This document shows positions 1 through 11,080 of a stretch of 64,000 nt of DNA, piece after piece. A program made the position numbers and the translations under genes. Under the pieces are notes generated by a model. That model was given only the letters and a program-made list of their open reading frames with translations. It did not search any database and was not told where the DNA came from. Every line of letters begins with the position of its first letter. The first letter of the stretch is position 1. The stretch is taken from assembly GCF_003073045.1 (NCBI RefSeq), contig NC_037593.1:21574720-21638719 (forward strand), written 5' to 3'. Origin of the DNA: Pomacea canaliculata (lineage: Eukaryota; Mollusca; Gastropoda; Architaenioglossa; Ampullariidae).

Positions 1-247
1 ATCAGCATTGTTTGTTGAATTTTAATTGTGATCGCTATAATGATCTTGCTATACCATGTTGTATGACACCGCAGCAGACGACTTTTGCGACCAACAACAC
101 ATCCGCATGGTAACAGGGTCCCTAATTTAGTGCTAGATCGAGTCATCCTTCGTCCTATTTATGAATAATCACAACTAATAAATGAATAAGCGTTTCCAAA
201 ATAAACTTAAATGTTAGTTATAATAGTATCTCCAAATTCTTACTTAC

Positions 248-510
248 TTAGCTCGTCTAGTCAACTTATTTTGTTTGCTCACCTCCTCTAAATATGTGAT
301 CGTGTTTCGACAGTGGCCCATCTTTGACGCAAACGTCGATGTTGTTGGCGACTTGAAATCCTCCCATGTTTCTCGAATAAGTTCGGAAACGTCTGTCATA
401 TCATTTGGCTTCATCAGCTCTAAATGAACAAGAAAGTATTTTTCTCCCTCAGTCACACCCGACAGGAAGTGCAGGGATGGCGACGTTTTTACTGTAGTCT
501 GGCCATTCAA
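248..510 (-). CDS. First coding exon of an unrecognised gene (partial)
   Basis: An ATG at 510 opens 87 codons before a perfect splice donor (GTAAGTAAG) at 247, leaving phase 2. The open frame ends only inside that donor, so this looks like exon 1 of a minus-strand gene that continues past the left edge. The leader just upstream is comparatively CG-rich (490-530), like a promoter. The peptide begins MNGQTTVKTSPSLHFLSG and is mostly hydrophilic and helix-prone, with no signal peptide or membrane segment. Its later part, including KMGHCRNTITYLEEV, looks like soluble helical protein. I do not recognise the family. The start is chosen as the first ATG after the CG-rich leader. A chance open frame remains possible. 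Confidence 0.45.
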
Positions 511-2287
511 GATGGCGGGCGAGGATGCGCTTAAGGCTAAAATTGACGAATCACAGCAGAGAACACATTGATTTCAGCTGCTGCTGACCAAAATTGTCGT
601 CTGCATCTCAGTACAAAAACGGAACACTTATTTTAACTATTTATGTAGTAATCATGACAATTTGATAAACCCCTCAACATGACAGCATTATTTTCCGTTA
701 ATTTTAGGACAGTATAAAGAAGAAAATGTAAGCATGCGACTAATGCGATTTATCCACTTTAAGTTTGTATTTGTTCATAAATGTACTATACGTGCATGTA
801 CGTGTGTGTACTATAGATTTTGCTTTCTGAAGTTTCTTGATTTTGACCTTTATTCTTCCTGGGATCAGTCTCGATGGGATAAAAACTATTAGTGAACACA
901 GTTTTGGAAATCCGGCCAGCTTTCGTACTGCAGCTTATATATACACCTATAGTAGCATATATATATTGGAAGAAAAGGGGGAAAGTGTTAAGGAAACTGC
1001 AACTTAATTTTAATGGTTTTGTCAATGGATACATGTTACAACTAATAATCAAATATCGAATGTTGCATTAACATGTCATGAGGAAACATTTTTATGCATT
1101 TAAATGCGTATCAATGAGACAATGCTTTACAAATTTTTGTATATTTTAAATTATTTTTTTAATTACATTAATTGCTTTTTATCCTTATTTTCGCTGACAT
1201 TTCTACTTCAATAAACGTCAGTAAACGACAAATCATGTTTGTTTTTGTAACATTTTGCATTTTTTTGTGCACTTTTTTGCTGCTTCTTATGTATGTAATT
1301 ATTGCAAAACAATTATTATTAATCCACTTGTTTGGCATTTATAGGGTTATTTTGATGTACTGTATTTGATATTATTGATATTTTAGGAATTTTGGCATAT
1401 CCTGATTTAAAACAATCTAAATCAGAATATGCCAAAATTACCAATAATAGCTGAAGAAAGATATCTGGGATCTAAATGTATCTCTCAAAAGTCCATGAAG
1501 TTGATTTTTTTTTTAAATCAGAATACTAAAGTTGAATATTCTTTTTAATTGTGCTCCTATACCTGGTCTGACGCCAGCCTGTTCTTTTGGTAGCAGTTCT
1601 ACAGAGTGCTTGCATTGATGTGATTCTAGATGACTTTGCTAGGTGGCTGCATGGTTAGCTAGGTTATTACCTTGCGGATTAATTATTATAATTATATTAA
1701 TAGATTATAGTTGTATTATATTGTAGCACTGGTGATCGGTCAGCAAATGGTCGAAATCAACTCTATATATATATAGTGGCGGAAATGCAGTATTGTTCAC
1801 TGCCAAGGATGATACGTTGTATTCATTCATGTTCACTTAAGTCAAGGACTTAACCGTGAGCTCTTTCTCACATCAAACTGTACAACGTGTGCACTCTCCC
1901 ACATACACATATATAGTGACACCTTTGAGAGCCATATATATATATGTTTGAAGTATATATTGTCGCGTGTCAGCGATTGTGCTGTCATCCTTGTATGCCT
2001 CCCATACTGAGCTGGCCCATCGTTAGGTGTTTTCTTCACGCTTTTGCCCCCTCATCGTCTTACGTCTTGCGCGCGCGCACAGCTTCTTTGACGCGTCAAT
2101 TTACTTTTTCCTTCTTTGACGTCATGGGCAGTCGTCATCCACTAACAGACGGTGCTAGACCGTGGCTCTGACAGTCAGAGTTGTTCATTTGTGTCGACCG
2201 ATCTGCCACAAGCCGTTTTGGGTGAGTAGAGATCCATTCTTTCGGGTTCCACACCATTCTAGTCTGTAAGGGGCTTTTGGGTGGCGG
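511..2287. other. Non-coding stretch, no gene seen
   Basis: AT-rich DNA with TA microsatellite patches (around 1762-1776 and 1932-1945) and one near-perfect hairpin at 1388-1439, listed separately. Short open frames here lack codon structure or splice context. I see no supported gene. Confidence 0.6.
1388..1439. repeat. 22-bp inverted repeat (hairpin)
   Basis: Arms 1388-1409 and 1418-1439 are reverse complements with one mismatch in 22 and an 8-bp spacer. The arms read AATTTTGGCATATCCTGATT onward. This could be the tip of a palindromic MITE or a chance hairpin in AT-rich DNA; no clear target duplication was found. Confidence 0.7.
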
Positions 2288-2307
2288 TGGAAGTGCATGT
2301 TAGTTAG

Positions 2308-3060
2308 TTACTGCCCATTATGCCGGTCGGCACGTAGGGCAGCGACAAAGGTCCTCCACTTTTGTCTATCCTGGGCTAACTTCCCCACAGTACCCCAGCT
2401 GTGGTTTAGGGTCTTTATCTCTGCCTCCACAGTTCGTCGCCAGGTGTTCTTGGGCCGGCCTCGCTTGCGTTTTCCTTCTGGGGTCCAGTGTAAGGCAGTT
2501 TTTATGATGGAGTTGCTCCCGCCTCGGAGGACGTGACCAATCCAGCGCCATCGCTTCTTCATCAGGATGGTGGACATGCTCTCTTGCCCACACTGGGCAA
2601 GCAGTTCCTCGTTGGAGATTGTCCTTGGCCAGAAGATGCCCAGGATTCTTCGCAGGCTTTTGGTGTGGAAGACTGACAGTTTGTTGAGGCCGCTGTCAGT
2701 CGTTCGCCAGCATTCCGAGCCATACAGAAGAGTGGACATGACCAGACTCTGGTAAAGTCTCAGCTTGGTATTGATGCTGTACTGTGTCGACTTCCAGATA
2801 TTGCTTAGGCTACAGAAGATGCCCCTGGCTTTGCTCAGTCTGCTCTGGATGTCACGGCCTGCTCCTCCATCTTGCTTGACCACGCTGCCCAAGTAGGTGA
2901 AGCTTTCAACCATCGGCAGGCCTTCTCCCTCTGTGCTGATCGGTGTTGTATTGGTGGTGTTCAGGGTCATCACTTCTGTCTTTGTCCGGCTGATGTGCAG
3001 TCCGACCTGCTGCGCAAAGGTGTTCAGGCGGGTCGTCTTCTCCTGCATGTGTCGGTGGGT
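2308..3060 (-). pseudogene. LINE reverse transcriptase, C-terminal fragment
   Basis: About 250 codons are open on the minus strand. The peptide contains LRLYQSLVMSTLLYGSECW, then RRILGIFWPRTISNEELL, KKRWRWIGHVLR and KRGRPKNTWRRTVEAEI. This order (thumb region, then the GHVLR and RGRPKxTWRR motifs) is typical of the C-terminus of non-LTR retrotransposon polymerases of the endonuclease-reverse transcriptase type. It ends at a stop just before the element's 3' tail. The palm domain is missing in this orientation because the 5' part is inverted (next entry). It acts only in retrotransposition and is a dead fragment. Confidence 0.85.
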
Positions 3061-3071
3061 GTGTGACAGCT

Positions 3072-3254
3072 GTGTTGGAAACAGTGACATCTACTTTGAG
3101 GTCGGGACCGGAGTGAGACAAGGCTGCGTGATGTCTGCCCTGCTCTTCAACCTTGTCATTGACTGGGTAATGCGTCGCACAACGGAAGATGAACCAAGGG
3201 GCATAAGATGGACACTCTCCACGAACTTAGAAGACCTAGACTTTGCCGACGACA
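3072..3254 (+). pseudogene. LINE reverse transcriptase palm fragment, inverted
   Basis: The plus strand encodes GNSDIYFEVGTGVRQGCVMS, then an F-x-D-D box (LDFADD) at the right-hand boundary. These are palm-domain motifs that lie N-terminal to the fragment on the opposite strand. The open frame runs a few codons past the target duplication into flanking DNA, so the apparent protein end is not element sequence. Confidence 0.8.
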
Positions 3255-3267
3255 TGGAAGTGCATGT

Positions 3268-4202
3268 GAAAGAATCTTTTTATGTTCAAAGCCATATTCA
3301 GATGCTTGCATGCAAGACCTTGTTAGGTTAACATTCGTGATTGCCGGGTCGCGACGCTTGTAGCGCGTACTCGTTTCCCGTTGTATGGATTTGTGTAAGA
3401 TTAACATTAGAATTTGAGCGAATCTCATGAATAGTCCGATGGTCAGATATATGTATCGGTGTGAAAATATTGTTTTAGAAATTGAGCAGTTTCAGGACAC
3501 GCCTATTGATTGTAAGAATTGTTTTATCTACAGCTAGGCTTATTTTTCGTTCTTCTTCACTCTTCCTCCTGTTGTCGTTTTTCGCTCTTCCTTCGTATCA
3601 CCGTGTCTTCACATCCTTTGTTCGCATTGCTGTCCGTCATCGTGTCGAGCGTCCACCCTGCACCCTCATCATCATCTCGTCGGCGCGTGAACTCGCGACC
3701 CTGCTGCACCAGTGTGCGGAAAGGCCTTCGACTGAATACCTATAGCAGGAACCTTCGAGCAAGAGTTTTCGTGGCCAGCGGCCGGCCCACATCATCGCAT
3801 CTGGACGAGAAGACAGAGGGGTGGGGATACGTCGTTAGAGCGGCAAGCAAGGCCAGAGGGCGGGCTGCTGTCTGTGGACACCTTCAACGGACTTCTAATT
3901 AAACTGTCACCCCGCAGTGCATACGGGTGATGTATTGTATATACGGTGACTGAGATTAGCCTGTGCACAGGGCAACTGTTTTGTCTTATTTTAATTTTTT
4001 TTTTTTTTTTTTTGATTGCTCGCGCTGATGTATATTTGTTCATGTGAGAGTTTGGAATGTTTGATTTTTTATTCCTATCAGTATTATTTTTGTAGCTAAT
4101 AAATTAGTTGTGATTTGTTACGTGAATTTTGTCTTTGTGATTTCTGTATATGGTCTGCGCTCAGTTGAAGTTCGACTGGCTTCGTAGCGGTCACGCGACA
4201 TA
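3268..4202. other. Non-coding stretch
   Basis: Moderately GC-rich from 3540 to 3900, then AT-rich with a T run at 3996-4013 and AATAAA-like sequence near 4098. Open frames of 87-127 codons on the plus strand are low-complexity serine/arginine/leucine and resemble no domain I know. No gene is supported. Confidence 0.5.
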
Positions 4203-5960
4203 CAGTCAAATCTCCCTACTATGCCACCCCTCTACTATGCCACTCTCGGTATTATGCCACTTTTGCTCGGTCCCGACTATAAATTCAATGTAAAAAAAAA
4301 ATTACTATGCCACCCCTACTCTCCCTACTATGCCACTTTTTTTGTGGCTGTTACAAGACACAAGTTGTAAAATTCCGCGCAGTGCTCGATTACTAAACTG
4401 TACGGTAGTGTGGGACATCGCAGTTAGGTGGATGGAACATAGCACGCACACAGGGAGGGTGGAGGCTGGCAATGTGGGGGGGGGGGGCAGGGATGGGCAA
4501 GCTACTTTTAATTTGTAGCCGGCTAGGCTACAGCTACTTTTCTTCAAAATGTAGCCGGCTACACTACAGCTACAATTTTCCAAAAAGTAGCCAGCTACTT
4601 TGGGCTACTTTTAAAATGTAGCCAGCTTCTTTTGGCTTCTTTTGGCTACTTTTAAAAGAGTGATGTTATAACAAGTTAGCTGTAGCAATATGCACAAACA
4701 TCAAACATACACACTAAACACTATATTACTTGCTTTACAAAGTTTTTATTATAATAATGAACGGAGAACTGCGATATACCGACAATTTTATTTAGTGAAT
4801 CCATAAATGCTTTCATTCATTCCTTGCCCCCTTCCTCTCCGGCCTTTTTCACACAATAAGTACACATATTTTACGATTATATTAAACATTTCTGGATCTT
4901 TTTCCTCATCCTGTTTTAGTGACAAAAGAAATTATATAAGTTTTCCGATAAACATTGTTTTCTATAACTATTTGTTCCCTATTACTTAGAAATGAAAACT
5001 AAACAGATGCTTAAGTATCAGGTACCTGGTGGAATTTTCAATAAGTTAGGTTATGTGGTGATGAAAAATGTCAACCTCTTATCAATACTGTGACAATGAA
5101 CAACAGACCATTGAAATAAATGAGTTTGCATGGAATATAAGTAAAACACTGCTTAATCTAATTTAGGCAAGCAGATCATAAGGCATTTTTTCTAACACTG
5201 ACACTGAAAACAAAGAAAAGAACACAAACTAATGTTTCCAAAAGCTGATAGGGTGAAAAGTATAGTCCTGGGCATACTAGAATAGACTTTAATTATATAG
5301 TAGGATGTCAAATGTAGCATATAAACACTGAATATATATTTTTCAAAAATGATCTGATACAAGATATATTTATTTTAAATCTTTAAGCTTGAATTTCTGT
5401 TTGTCGTTTTTGACATCCAGTCCTAAACTATAAAAAACATATTTCTCAAGATTGGCTTGTGCTACAGCAGTAAAATTTTGCAATTTTGTTTAGAAATGCA
5501 TAAGCTACAAAGTGATGCATTTGAGAATATGGTATAAACATTACTTTTAATAAAATTAACATTTTTCTAAATATTTTTTCTAAATATTTAATTGCCACAT
5601 TCACACTGAGTCGGGGGGTACCATGTCTGATTTTTATATCTCCTAGAAATCTTGAGATATCAAAACGGCTTATGCATCAGTTTTCTTATCAGTGCCTCTA
5701 GTTTACAAAAAATCCAAAACCTTTGGTATATGACTTATGGTATTGTGTAAATTTGTTTTTAAAATGCTTGTACGTTTTGAAACAAAAACGTTGATTAAAG
5801 TCACAATTTTCACTTTAGGTACTCAAAACAGTTTTAAAGTGCTATATTTATGTTATTTTGTTACTCTATATTTAAAAACCCTTAAAGATATTTAAAATAT
5901 GGATTTTAATTTTTGGAGTGTACCGGTAACCTTAAAACAAATCTACATTCTTTTAGTCCT

Positions 5961-8900
5961 TCATAGAATTGAATTTGACCAGAACTTTGGCTCGAAGTTG
6001 CTGTCTGTCACCCTAGTGCGCAGCTTTGTCATGATAAGTCCTGCCAGACTGAACAATCTCTCAACCGCAGCACTGCTTGGCAAGACGGTGTTGGTGCGCA
6101 AATAAATTTGTTTGACCGTGGGATATTTGTCCAGTTCACTGACATTCTGCGACAATCCAGACATCAGGAAGGTAGTTGTCTCAGGGGTGCCGGTAACTTC
6201 TTCATAAATGATGAAGTCTGCCTGTTCGTCTGTGCACTTGGTTGGGGATTGGACTGGCGTGTCCATCAATGCTGCCTCTGCAGTCAAGAGGGATCTGCAT
6301 TTCTCACGCAGGGTTTGTCCCCAGTCCACATCAACTTGCAGCTGAAACAATAATATGCACAATAATTAATGCTTTGTTTAATTTGGTTAAAATTTTTTTC
6401 TTATTGTTTTTTAATTAATTTTCTAAAATGTACTGGTTTTTATGTACTTATTTTGATTTGTACGCAAGTGTCAAAAGACCAGTGACAGTGAATATTATGT
6501 TGGTTTTTTTTTTTAATCAACATCCCCCTCCCCCCCCCCAAAAGTTTATTTTTTAATTTATTTACGGATATTTGTATAGCGCTTATTCTCGTTTAATCTG
6601 AGCTCTAAGCGCTTCACATTCTTCTCATTCTCAAAAGAACAGTGACACAGAGTAGCTTATAAATGAAGAAAAAATACATTGAAATAACGAAAACTCTCCC
6701 TCACCTTGGGTTCGACACAGTTGCAAGCAGGGTGTCTTGGTCCTTATAGGCATCAGCAAATCTGGTCTCCAACCCATTCAGGACAGCAGTAGCCAGGGGA
6801 CCACAGATTTCTAGCTTGGACTTCTGTTGCTCGATGCGGATCTTGAGGGTGTTGAGCTGAGGCAGGAGTGTCCCAAGCCCACGCACTTCTCGCCCTGCAA
6901 GTAGTTGAGGCATCTGGCAAGAGGCCCCATCACCTGCAACAAACAAATAACAGCCAAATGTTGAACCCCATTTTCAAAGGGAAAAAAGGGAAGCAACCAC
7001 ATACCTGTGTGTGTTGACATCTAACCTGAACCAAGGGGAATAATTTGAAAAATAGTATAGCTTAGCTCAAGGAAAAATTTTGCAATAATACATAAAAAAA
7101 CTTACCATAACAAACTCTTTCATGAAGAGCTGGTCTCTGGGGGTAAACCTTGGGAGGCCAAGGCATCTGCTAACTTGGTCAGCTGCTCAGCCGTGAGGTC
7201 TTGAAGGCATTGGACGGCATCATACGTAGAATTCCAGCGGGTTTGGTTTGGAATGATCATCTGCCGTCCCGTAGCCTCTTGAATGCTCTCTGTTGGACAT
7301 ATAAAAAAAAAAAATAAATAAACACACATTACAAACACACACACTCAAAACATACAAAATTAATTCTAAAAAAGACTGGGGTGGGTGGGAGGTGGAGGGG
7401 GAAGTGAAACAATTTTGTAAGTAAACAAATGAATTACCTGCAGCAGACACAACTCTGGACTGCTTATTCCAGACAGCTTGAGCTTTTGCAAACAGGGATC
7501 TGCTGGCAGTTCGGAATGCACCGTCCTGAAGGGCAGCCTCACTGTCCTTGCTTGCGACCAGGTTAAGCGTGTGGGCCGCACAACGCTGGTGAGGGGGCAG
7601 TACAACAGATGTTGATTCCCCTGGCAGGAACTCCACAGAAGTGATGTTCTCCTCTTCCTCATCACTGTCTGAGTCTTCTGGTGACTGATCCTGACCAAAC
7701 ACCCTGGAAAACAAAATGCAACGGAAATCATTAAATAATCTGAAGTGCATTTGGCCACATAGAACAAACTACTTTTGTTTTTAAAAAAAAATAAAGTGGT
7801 AACATAAGAATCTTCACATTGGAAGTACCTCGCCCACAGCCTGCTTGCTCATCCTAGATATATACAGCAGTACAGTAACGTACATAATCATCATAATACA
7901 TGTACACACCTGAAAGCTTTCACGAAGTTTGATGCGTTGTCCGTCACAATGCGAACAACTTTGTTCTGGATCTTGTACTCTCTCAGGATGGAGTTGAGCT
8001 GCGTGGCTAGGACATCATGGGTGTGCGAACCTTTCACTCTTTTGCAGGCCAATGCAAAGGATTTCTTTCATAGCCTTCCAAAAAATGGCAGGTAACTCCC
8101 AAGAATGACCTGAAACACAAAAAGGAAAAGTAACATTAAAACTTAACCCTAATTTACATTGGCATCAAAATATTCTTTATAGATGAAAAACAAATACCAA
8201 CTGAAATTAAACATTGAATTAAAAAATATAAAAAAACTTGCCTTCGATGAGCAGTCCAGCAATCTGCAGTGATGCATACATGCTCCACATTCTCCAGTTC
8301 ACCGATAATTTCTTCTTCAGCTCAGCCATCTTTCCTGAAAACACAATGCACAATGCAATTTTAGCAGATGAAATTTGAGTTCTGTGACCAAGAACAAAAG
8401 ACATTAATTGTGGATACATCACCCTACTTAAAATAAAACTAGTAAAACAAACAAAAAAGGAAGAAAAAAAATAGTAAAACTTACCTCCAACATTCTGTTC
8501 GCCGTTTTCCTGCTCATTAACTGGGTTTCCTGGCCAGTGAGTCTGGACACGAACTTTGAAAACTTCTCGTTCTCCAGCATGAAGAAGGACAGGTTGCATT
8601 CCAACAGGTAATCAAGGACGGCGGAATTGACGTCTGCTTTGCTGACGGTACTCTTGTGTTCCACTTTGAAGAGCTTCGAGACAGAGGGTTGGTCGTCGTC
8701 TTCCCTTTTCCGCTTTCGTGACGTTTCCAAGTCTTGAGTCAACTGCCTGGCAAGCAGTGGATGTTTCCTCTAAAATAAAACACATGAAAATGAAACAAAA
8801 TTTTAGAAGTCCATTCACAATCACAGCAAGTTTCTACCAAGCTAATTGTCATATTAAATTACTAGCATTAAATATAAAATCCTTCCAGCCACCATACTGT

Positions 8901-9297
8901 TCAAACGTCCTCCATGCTCTTTTCATACAAACAAACCAAAAAACACACACACACACTTTATGACAAAGACTAAATAGATAGTACAGAAATGGTAAAGACA
9001 GCAGTTTGATCAGTCGACGCCCCTGCGGTAATCACGTTGACGCAACCCCTTACCTTTCCACAATCTTTACAACATGTACACTCCTCTAAGCAGACAAGCA
9101 AGAACATGAAGAATGAAGATCGATGAAAATCTCAACGAACTTACCTGCAAGTGCGTTCTCAAATTAAACGCCGACGTCTTGTTCGTTGAGTACTTTTTCG
9201 TGCACCCATTCTTGCATTTGAAACTATAGCCACATTTTGTGGCTTCGCAAAATGTAAAAAATTTCAAATAAGGCTGGAAATTGATGGGTACGTCCAT
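5961..9297 (-). pseudogene. hAT transposase (BED finger, RNase H-like core, hAT dimerisation domain)
   Basis: Exons by splice signals: 9145-9297, 8485-8769, 8242-8334, 7910-8109, 7438-7703, 7106-7289, 6705-6933, 5961-6341. Exon 1 carries a BED-like zinc finger (CGYSFKCKNGC and downstream His). Exon 3 encodes the VEHVCITADCWTAHR block with the catalytic aspartate. Exon 4 encodes [17 protein letters not shown], exon 5 the RCAAHTLNLVA histidine region and exon 6 QTRWNSTYDAV. The last exon has LPSSAAVERLFSLAG, the hAT C-terminal dimerisation motif. The third intron starts with GC (AG|GCAAGT), an accepted minor donor. About three single-base frame slips (exons 3, 4 and 6) make it a likely pseudogene. 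It would cut and paste the surrounding element. Confidence 0.85.
6550..6650. repeat. Possible short dispersed repeat inside a hAT intron
   Basis: The string ATTTGTATAGCGCTTATTCT followed by CTCTAAGCGCTTCACATT resembles a motif pair common in short interspersed repeats of invertebrate genomes. No target duplication or promoter boxes were recognised, so this is tentative. Confidence 0.3.
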
Positions 9298-9466
9298 CTT
9301 CGTGTAGCAGGGTTAGATGTGATTCTTCCCCAGTCTCTCCACAACACCAAACACAACACTGTCGTGGTTCTAGATGGTTTTAATCCGACGCCAGTCGATA
9401 TTTCTGGCAGTGGCGAACCTTGATCTCACATACATCAGCATTTTTCGCAAGCATCAGCACTTTTCC

Positions 9467-9680
9467 CGCATGCATCAGCAAAACTATTTTCGCCCTCTTA
9501 TGAATCAGCACTTTTTCCCGCAAGCATCAGCACTTTTCCCGCATGCATCAGCAAAACTATTTTCGCCCTCTTATGAATCAGCACTTTTTCCCGCAAGCAT
9601 CAGCACTTTTCCCGCATGCATCAGCAAAACTATTTTCGCCCTCTTATGAATCAGCACTTTTCCCGCATGCATCAGGTCCC
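9467..9680. repeat. 73-bp tandem repeat, about 2.9 copies
   Basis: The unit begins TTTTCCCGCATGCATCAGCA and repeats with almost no change every 73 bp. Each unit itself holds two related halves (CCCGCATGCATCAG and CCCGCAAGCATCAG). A second, shorter duplication with ACATTGTTGAACATCATTTC follows at about 9776-9880. Both lie upstream of the transposase gene within the hAT element. The near identity implies recent expansion. Open frames here follow from the repeat and are not genes. Confidence 0.9.
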
Positions 9681-10315
9681 ACACCACTGTCAGTCCTGTT
9701 ATTTATTCTCCCTCCCCTCGAACATTCTAGCACAGACATTCTATTTCGTCGCAATAAAGACATTTTTGAACATCGCTACATTGTTGAACATCATTTCCTC
9801 CCTCGCGCAAAGACAAGACATTTTTACTTTGAACATTGCTACATTGTTGAACATCATTTCCTCCCTCGCACAAAGACATTCTACCTTTTACATTGCTGCC
9901 GTGCTGAACATTCTGGAATATAGATGCAAATCTACAACCCAAAGACATTATACTTTGTACACTACTAGAGTGCTACAGTCGTGAAAGTAGCCAACCTGTA
10001 GCCAAGCTACAGCTACTTTCTAAAATGTAGCTACGGCTAAAAGCTACTTTTTTTAAATTTGTAGCCGGCTAAGCTACAAGCTACAAATTTGTAGCGGCTA
10101 CAGTAGCTGTAGCTAGGCTACAGCTACTCCCATCCCTGGGGGGGGGGGTGGTCGCTAGCCGGGTGACAGTCACGTGACAGAGGGAAGGTGTGAGGGAGTC
10201 GACTAGCGACAGGATTCAGGTGCGCGGATGTGGTTGGAGGGGTGGAGGATGAAGAGGTGAGGGGAGAATGAGAGGAGACAGCTAGCGAAGCCGACGATTC
10301 TTGAGAGCTTTGGAC

Positions 10316-10478
10316 CAGACCTGGGCAAAGGACTCCTGTCTCTGACCGGCCGCCCGCCAGTAATATATACTATATATACAGTATTGGGTAAAAACTGAGT
10401 TAACTATATTAGTCCGGCCCTCTAAAACCATCCCAATGTCTCATGCGGTCCCTTGGGAAAATTAATTGCCCACCCCTG
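10316..10478. mobile_element. 163-bp hAT-type MITE with 8-bp target duplication
   Basis: The exact duplication CTTTGGAC lies at 10308-10315 and 10479-10486. The ends are CAGACCTGGGCAA on the left and the inverse of CAGGGGTGGGCAA on the right, typical of hAT ends. There is no coding capacity. It lies in the right arm of the 4203-10605 element. Confidence 0.85.
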
Positions 10479-10607
10479 CTTTGGACTGACGGGTAACTTG
10501 AGCAAATAAAGCCGTTTTTACGAACACTCTCTACTATGCCACTCTCCCTACTATATGCCACTTTTGCTCGGTCCCGGTAGGTGGCATAGTAGGGAGATTT
10601 GACTGTA

Positions 10608-10838
10608 TATAAGTTTTGGACATTTTTCGGTACACGTACTCGATGGATCTTGCTCAGGATTATGATATCTGGATCCATCACATTGAACAGAGGGAAGTGG
10701 AGCTGAGCAGATTAAACTGAAGGAAGTGGAGCGTGGAGATATGCGCTGATCTAAGCAAACCGGGTGATAGATACGGATCGATATTTTAGATATTTCGATC
10801 GTACTCTAAATTAAATTAGGCTAAGCATATATAGTATA
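10608..10838. other. Short unique non-coding stretch
   Basis: AT-rich DNA between two transposon insertions. No gene, repeat or regulatory pattern was recognised. Confidence 0.5.
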
Positions 10839-10846
10839 CTCAAGAC

Positions 10847-11072
10847 TAAGGTGACCAGACGTCCCGCATTAGGCGGGACAGTCCCGCTTTTGACCTCTTG
10901 TCCCGCCTGCTCATCGGGCTGGACGCCCAATGTCCCGCTTTCTGGCTTTCTGGCAAGTCCATCAAATGTCCCAGTTGTCTTTAAAAATCACTTTTTTCGG
11001 CGTTCTTTGACGGTGACGACACCATCATCGGCACGTGTCCCGCTTTCGCCCCCGAAACGTCTGGTCACCTTA
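10847..11072. mobile_element. 226-bp MITE with 8-bp target duplication
   Basis: The ends are TAAGGTGACCAGACG (10847) and its inverse CGTCTGGTCACCTTA (to 11072). The exact 8-bp duplication CTCAAGAC flanks it at 10839-10846 and 11073-11080. The interior is rich in GTCCCGC motifs. An 8-bp duplication fits hAT or P superfamilies; I cannot choose between them. There is no coding capacity. Confidence 0.85.
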
Positions 11073-11080
11073 CTCAAGAC

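Larger units (their letters stand above)
2301..3254 (-). mobile_element. 5'-truncated, 5'-inverted LINE flanked by a 13-bp target duplication
   Basis: The element is bounded by TGGAAGTGCATGT at 2288-2300 and again at 3255-3267, a perfect 13-bp target-site duplication. The minus-strand part (about 2305-3065) encodes the C-terminal part of a non-LTR reverse transcriptase. Its 3' end is a short TAAC-type tail (2300-2311). The plus-strand part (about 3070-3254) encodes an earlier reverse-transcriptase block, with GVRQGCVMSALLFNLVIDWV and the catalytic FADD motif. The two parts are in opposite orientation, as expected from twin priming during insertion. The family looks RTE/CR1-like, but I cannot fix the clade. 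It is too short to be active. Confidence 0.85.
4488..10138 (-). mobile_element. hAT DNA transposon, 5.65 kb, decayed
   Basis: The ends are CAGGGATGGG at 4488 and its inverse CCCATCCCTG ending at 10138. Both subterminal regions are packed with GTAGCCGGCTAC-like motifs (4500-4640 and 9985-10125), probable transposase binding sites. It sits between G runs (12 G on the left, 10 G on the right), so an 8-bp G duplication is plausible but cannot be delimited. Inside is a minus-strand, nine-exon transposase gene (5961-9297). A 73-bp tandem repeat lies between the gene's 5' end and the right end. Long non-coding DNA (4640-5960) separates the gene's 3' end from the left end. Several frame slips in the gene suggest it no longer encodes an active transposase. 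Confidence 0.9.
4203..10605. mobile_element. TIR element with TA target duplication, carrying nested insertions
   Basis: The left end (4203-4227) and right end (10581-10605) are perfect 25-bp inverted repeats starting CAGTCAAATCTCCCTACTAT, each abutted by TA outside (4201-4202 and 10606-10607). CAGTC ends with TA duplications fit the pogo/Tigger group of Tc1-mariner elements. Without the hAT and MITE insertions its own DNA is only about 590 bp, with no transposase, so it was a short non-autonomous copy. A second block, TATGCCACTTTTGCTCGGTC, occurs near both ends in direct orientation (about 4254 and 10553). The superfamily is inferred from ends only. Confidence 0.75.

Noticed and set aside
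3482-3902. Two overlapping open frames of 87 and 127 codons
   Set aside because: Serine, arginine and leucine-rich low-complexity translation without any recognisable domain or exon boundary.
9374-9984. Overlapping plus-strand open frames with repeated peptide MHQQNYFRPLMNQ
   Set aside because: They are the 73-bp tandem repeat of the hAT element read through; the real gene is on the other strand.
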